Source: Bacteroidales bacterium (GTDB lineage: Bacteria > Bacteroidota > Bacteroidia > Bacteroidales > UBA932). From it: a stretch of DNA of 7,935 bases. The number at the start of each line of letters is the position of its first letter. Within the stretch, counting starts at the first letter, position 1. Where the stretch lies: contig JAFNUQ010000241.1 in the NCBI GenBank assembly GCA_017383945.1, positions 1-7,935 on the forward strand, written 5' to 3'. Positions 5,606 through 7,935 of this stretch are shown here, piece after piece. Position numbers and translations under genes: made by a program. Under the pieces are notes generated by a model. That model had not been told where the DNA came from. It searched no databases and was given only the letters and a program-made list of their open reading frames with translations.

Positions 5606-7935
5606 ATTTCATTTCGATCTCAGCGACAGCTATCTTGAGTCCGTCAGCACTTGCCTTCAAGATAGCCTTTTCGCTGCCTTTGCGGACAATCACCATTACA
5701 AAGCCATTGTACATCTTCTTAGGGTTAACATCAAAGAGTTCGTTGGTGTAGTGGTCTATATTGTCAATGGCAACAATCTGTGCATCTCCTGATAACTCAA
5801 ATTTTACACTGTTGTCGGCTGTCTTTACGTGTCTACCTTTGCTGTCTACGGCATAGAACTTTACATAACTGAGCTCTCCGCCAAGGTCCTCTTGTACTAC
5901 CTTGAATCCCTTGACCTTACCAGTAGTCTCAATGCTATGGCGGGCAACCTCCTTGCCGGCAGTGCGAGCGATTGCTACAACCTTGCCTCCGTTGCCATAA
6001 GGAACATTCTGCCACTGGATTACATTTCTTCTGTCAACATCGCTTCTGTCGTTCTTCTTGATGCCGATAGACTTGCCATTGACGATGAGTTCCACCTCAT
6101 CAGCGTTGGTAAATGTATAAAGTTCCTGTGTTGATCCCTTTGGAAGATTCCAGTTCTCGTTCATAGGAGTCTTGCCAGAAACCTGCATGTTCCAGTCAAT
6201 GCTCTGTTTCTCTCCACATACAACTCCGATTCTTACAATTGGCTCATCTGTAAATGCGCTCTTGATGAGGTATGCCTGAGGATATGCTTCAAGGGCATTG
6301 TTGAAGAACGAATAGTTCCATCCCTTCTTCGGCCAGCCGTCCGACTCGCCCCAATACTCAATTGCGCCCCAGTAAGAAACGCCGATCATAGTGTCGTGGC
6401 GCATGCCGAAATATGGCGCAGCAAGCTCGCTTGTTGAAGCCTCGCTCTGGTAGATGTTGAGGTCCGGGTCGTGCTTGAGATAGAGATCGTAATCGCGGAA
6501 ACGATAATTGAGCGCAGCAAAATCAGTTGCTGTAGCAAGCTCTGGTGCGCGCACATACTCTGGCTGATTGTATCTGTCATCTGTCTTATAGATGCTGCCC
6601 CAGCGTGAAGGGAACTGAGCTACAGTAAAGGCTCTGGTGTCGTCATATCTCTGAGCGAGAGTCTTCATAACTCTGAATGTTGTGATACCCCAGTCGCCTG
6701 TGCGAGGGAAACCAGTCCATGGCTCATTGATTTGAGTTTCATTTCCGAAGCTCCACGCGATGATGCTTGGGTGGTTTCTATCTCTCTTGATCCACTCTCT
6801 GACGTGATTGAACCAGCTCTGGGTAAATGGATATTTAGCGATCCAGTAGGTGTTGTCGGAAGTCATCCATTTGTCATAGAGCTCGTCAACTACAAGAATT
6901 CCGTGTTTGTCACAGAGCTCAAGGAAAGATGACGAGTATGGATTGTGTGAGCAACGCACGTGATTGAATCCAAACTCCTTGAGCTTGAGGATGAGTCTCT
7001 CTTCAGCCTCTGGATATGCAGCTGCGCCAAGCGCACCCAAGTCGTGGTGGTTGGCAACACCTTTGAGGAATACCTTCTTGCCGTTGAGCTTAAAGCCAAA
7101 AGCTTTGTCAAACTCAATGGTTCTGATGCCGAAACTCTGCTCGTCCTGATCAATGACCTTGCCTTCTTGAATCAGGCTGACAATTGCTTTATATAGATAT
7201 GGATTCTCGCAGCTCCATAACTGCGGTGTGTTTACCTCTACCGATGGAAGAGCTATTTCGATATATTCGAGATTGTTTCTCTTAGGGGCAGCAGCAGTTG
7301 TCTGTGCTATCTTTTCTCCATTTGGACCATAGATGTCAGCTACAATCTCAATATCTTCTTTATTATTTGTAAAACCTTCGACCTCAACCTGTACTTTGAT
7401 CTCTGCCTTGTCTTTGCTCACAATCGGAGTGGTGATATAAAGGCCTTGACGGGTGATGTTCTTAGGATTCTTGACAATGAGGTGCACGTTGCGGTAGAGT
7501 CCTCCGCCGGTGTACCAGCGAGATCCTTTGAGATGGCCAGGGTAGGCACTCACAACAATCTCATTTTCAGAGTCATATTTGATGTGGTCGGTGATGTCTA
7601 TTTCTGTTCCGAGGTAGCCATAATCAATCTCGCCAACTAGCTTGCCGTTGACAGAGATCTCTGCCTGCATCGCGACGCCTTCAAGATCAAGGTATATCTT
7701 CTGACCTTTCCAGTCTGGATTGGCTTTGAAAGTGTGTTTGTATATACCGGTCTCACTAGCCTTAAATCCTCGCCAGCTGCCCATTTCCTCCTGCCAAGGA
7801 AGTTCCATCTGGAAATCGTGAGGGATTATTACCTGCTTCCAGCTTTCTTCTTGCTGAAGTCTGAATTGCCAATTCTTGATTGTATTCACTTCACGAGCGC
7901 TGATATTACAGGCCATAATGCTGCAAATAGCAAGC
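5604..7935 (-). CDS. Exported family GH2 glycoside hydrolase, beta-galactosidase-like (5' end outside window)
   Basis: Predicted retaining exo-glycosidase acting on beta-linked sugars. Numbering from the internal ATG at 7916, the order is: jelly-roll sugar-binding domain (~15-150, with WYTGGGLYRNVHL at 134-146), immunoglobulin-like domain (~155-265), TIM barrel (~270-555) with KGVANHHD (285-292) and NHVRCSHNPYS (318-328), acid/base E393 in SFGNE, nucleophile E492 in YQSEAS, a DUF4982-like domain (~595-665, VELIVNGKSIG), and a GH2 C-terminal domain 5-like module (~668-765, LSYVKFYAVDSKGR, SGDAQIVAIDN). Both catalytic glutamates are present. ATG 7916 is not the real start: the frame stays open to the edge and reads LAICSIMACNISARE, the end of a signal peptide, either lipoprotein (IMAC) or type I (ISA|R). 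Thus it is exported, and the first ~10-20 codons are missing. Substrate is uncertain; beta-galactosidase is most likely, but beta-glucuronidase or other GH2 activities are possible. No terminator is seen for its own strand. Confidence 0.85.
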   Translation of the reverse strand, partial: LAICSIMACNISAREVNTIKNWQFRLQQEESWKQVIIPHDFQMELPWQEEMGSWRGFKASETGIYKHTFKANPDWKGQKIYLDLEGVAMQAEISVNGKLVGEIDYGYLGTEIDITDHIKYDSENEIVVSAYPGHLKGSRWYTGGGLYRNVHLIVKNPKNITRQGLYITTPIVSKDKAEIKVQVEVEGFTNNKEDIEIVADIYGPNGEKIAQTTAAAPKRNNLEYIEIALPSVEVNTPQLWSCENPYLYKAIVSLIQEGKVIDQDEQSFGIRTIEFDKAFGFKLNGKKVFLKGVANHHDLGALGAAAYPEAEERLILKLKEFGFNHVRCSHNPYSSSFLELCDKHGILVVDELYDKWMTSDNTYWIAKYPFTQSWFNHVREWIKRDRNHPSIIAWSFGNETQINEPWTGFPRTGDWGITTFRVMKTLAQRYDDTRAFTVAQFPSRWGSIYKTDDRYNQPEYVRAPELATATDFAALNYRFRDYDLYLKHDPDLNIYQSEASTSELAAPYFGMRHDTMIGVSYWGAIEYWGESDGWPKKGWNYSFFNNALEAYPQAYLIKSAFTDEPIVRIGVVCGEKQSIDWNMQVSGKTPMNENWNLPKGSTQELYTFTNADEVELIVNGKSIGIKKNDRSDVDRRNVIQWQNVPYGNGGKVVAIARTAGKEVARHSIETTGKVKGFKVVQEDLGGELSYVKFYAVDSKGRHVKTADNSVKFELSGDAQIVAIDNIDHYTNELFDVNPKKMYNGFVMVIVRKGSEKAILKASADGLKIAVAEIEMK

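Noticed and set aside
5527..5751. Plus-strand ORF of ~74 codons covering the small RNA terminator and the end of the GH2 gene
   Set aside because: It needs a TTG start in an AU-rich linker, passes through the terminator hairpin and T-tract, and over half of it is the antisense of GH2 coding sequence.
1..7935. CRISPR array, tRNA/rRNA, insertion sequence or toxin-antitoxin system
   Set aside because: No regularly spaced direct repeats, cloverleaf or transposase-like frame was seen on either strand; the remaining long frames are antisense or out-of-frame shadows of the genes listed.

Overview
The window is mainly Bacteroidales DNA, probably from a gut or similar metagenome. The evidence is two copies of the Bacteroidetes -7 element TACCTTTG and one TAACTTTG, the absence of clear Shine-Dalgarno sequences before the native genes, about 40% GC, a fimbrillin-like surface protein, and periplasmic polysaccharide-degrading enzymes. 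The first ~235 bases are different. They hold the last codons of a Firmicutes Asp23/YloU-type gene, a good Shine-Dalgarno, and the first ~60 codons of a fakA/yloV (DAK2/DhaL) gene, at up to ~62% GC. This fragment runs in frame into a Bacteroidales gene, which most likely marks a chimeric assembly join and not a real fusion.

Layout: (1) 2-34 and 54-~235, Clostridia-like yloU/fakA fragment. (2) ~236-2624 (+), the 3' part of a large Mfa/FimA-like surface protein followed by many beta-rich modules, closed by a hairpin terminator. (3) 2763-4274 (+), a secreted family PL10-type pectate lyase with its own -7 element. (4) A shared, probably bidirectional terminator near 4352-4390. (5) 4404-5345 (-), a PlsC-type phospholipid acyltransferase with membrane-anchoring C-terminus. 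(6) A 258-base intergenic region with divergent promoters: one for the acyltransferase, and a near-consensus plus-strand promoter that leads to no protein gene but to a strong intrinsic terminator ~115 bases downstream, which together look like an independent small RNA gene. (7) 5604 to the window edge (-), an exported family GH2 glycosidase (beta-galactosidase-like) whose true N-terminus lies beyond the window.

The pectate lyase and the GH2 enzyme could both act on pectin (galacturonan backbone and galactose-type side chains respectively), but they are on opposite strands with a housekeeping lipid gene between them, and no SusC/SusD pair or regulator is visible, so a polysaccharide utilization locus is not established. 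The most interesting items are the small RNA candidate at 5488-5605, with two mutually exclusive 5' pairings and a T-tract overlapping the GH2 stop codon, and the chimeric join at the left end.
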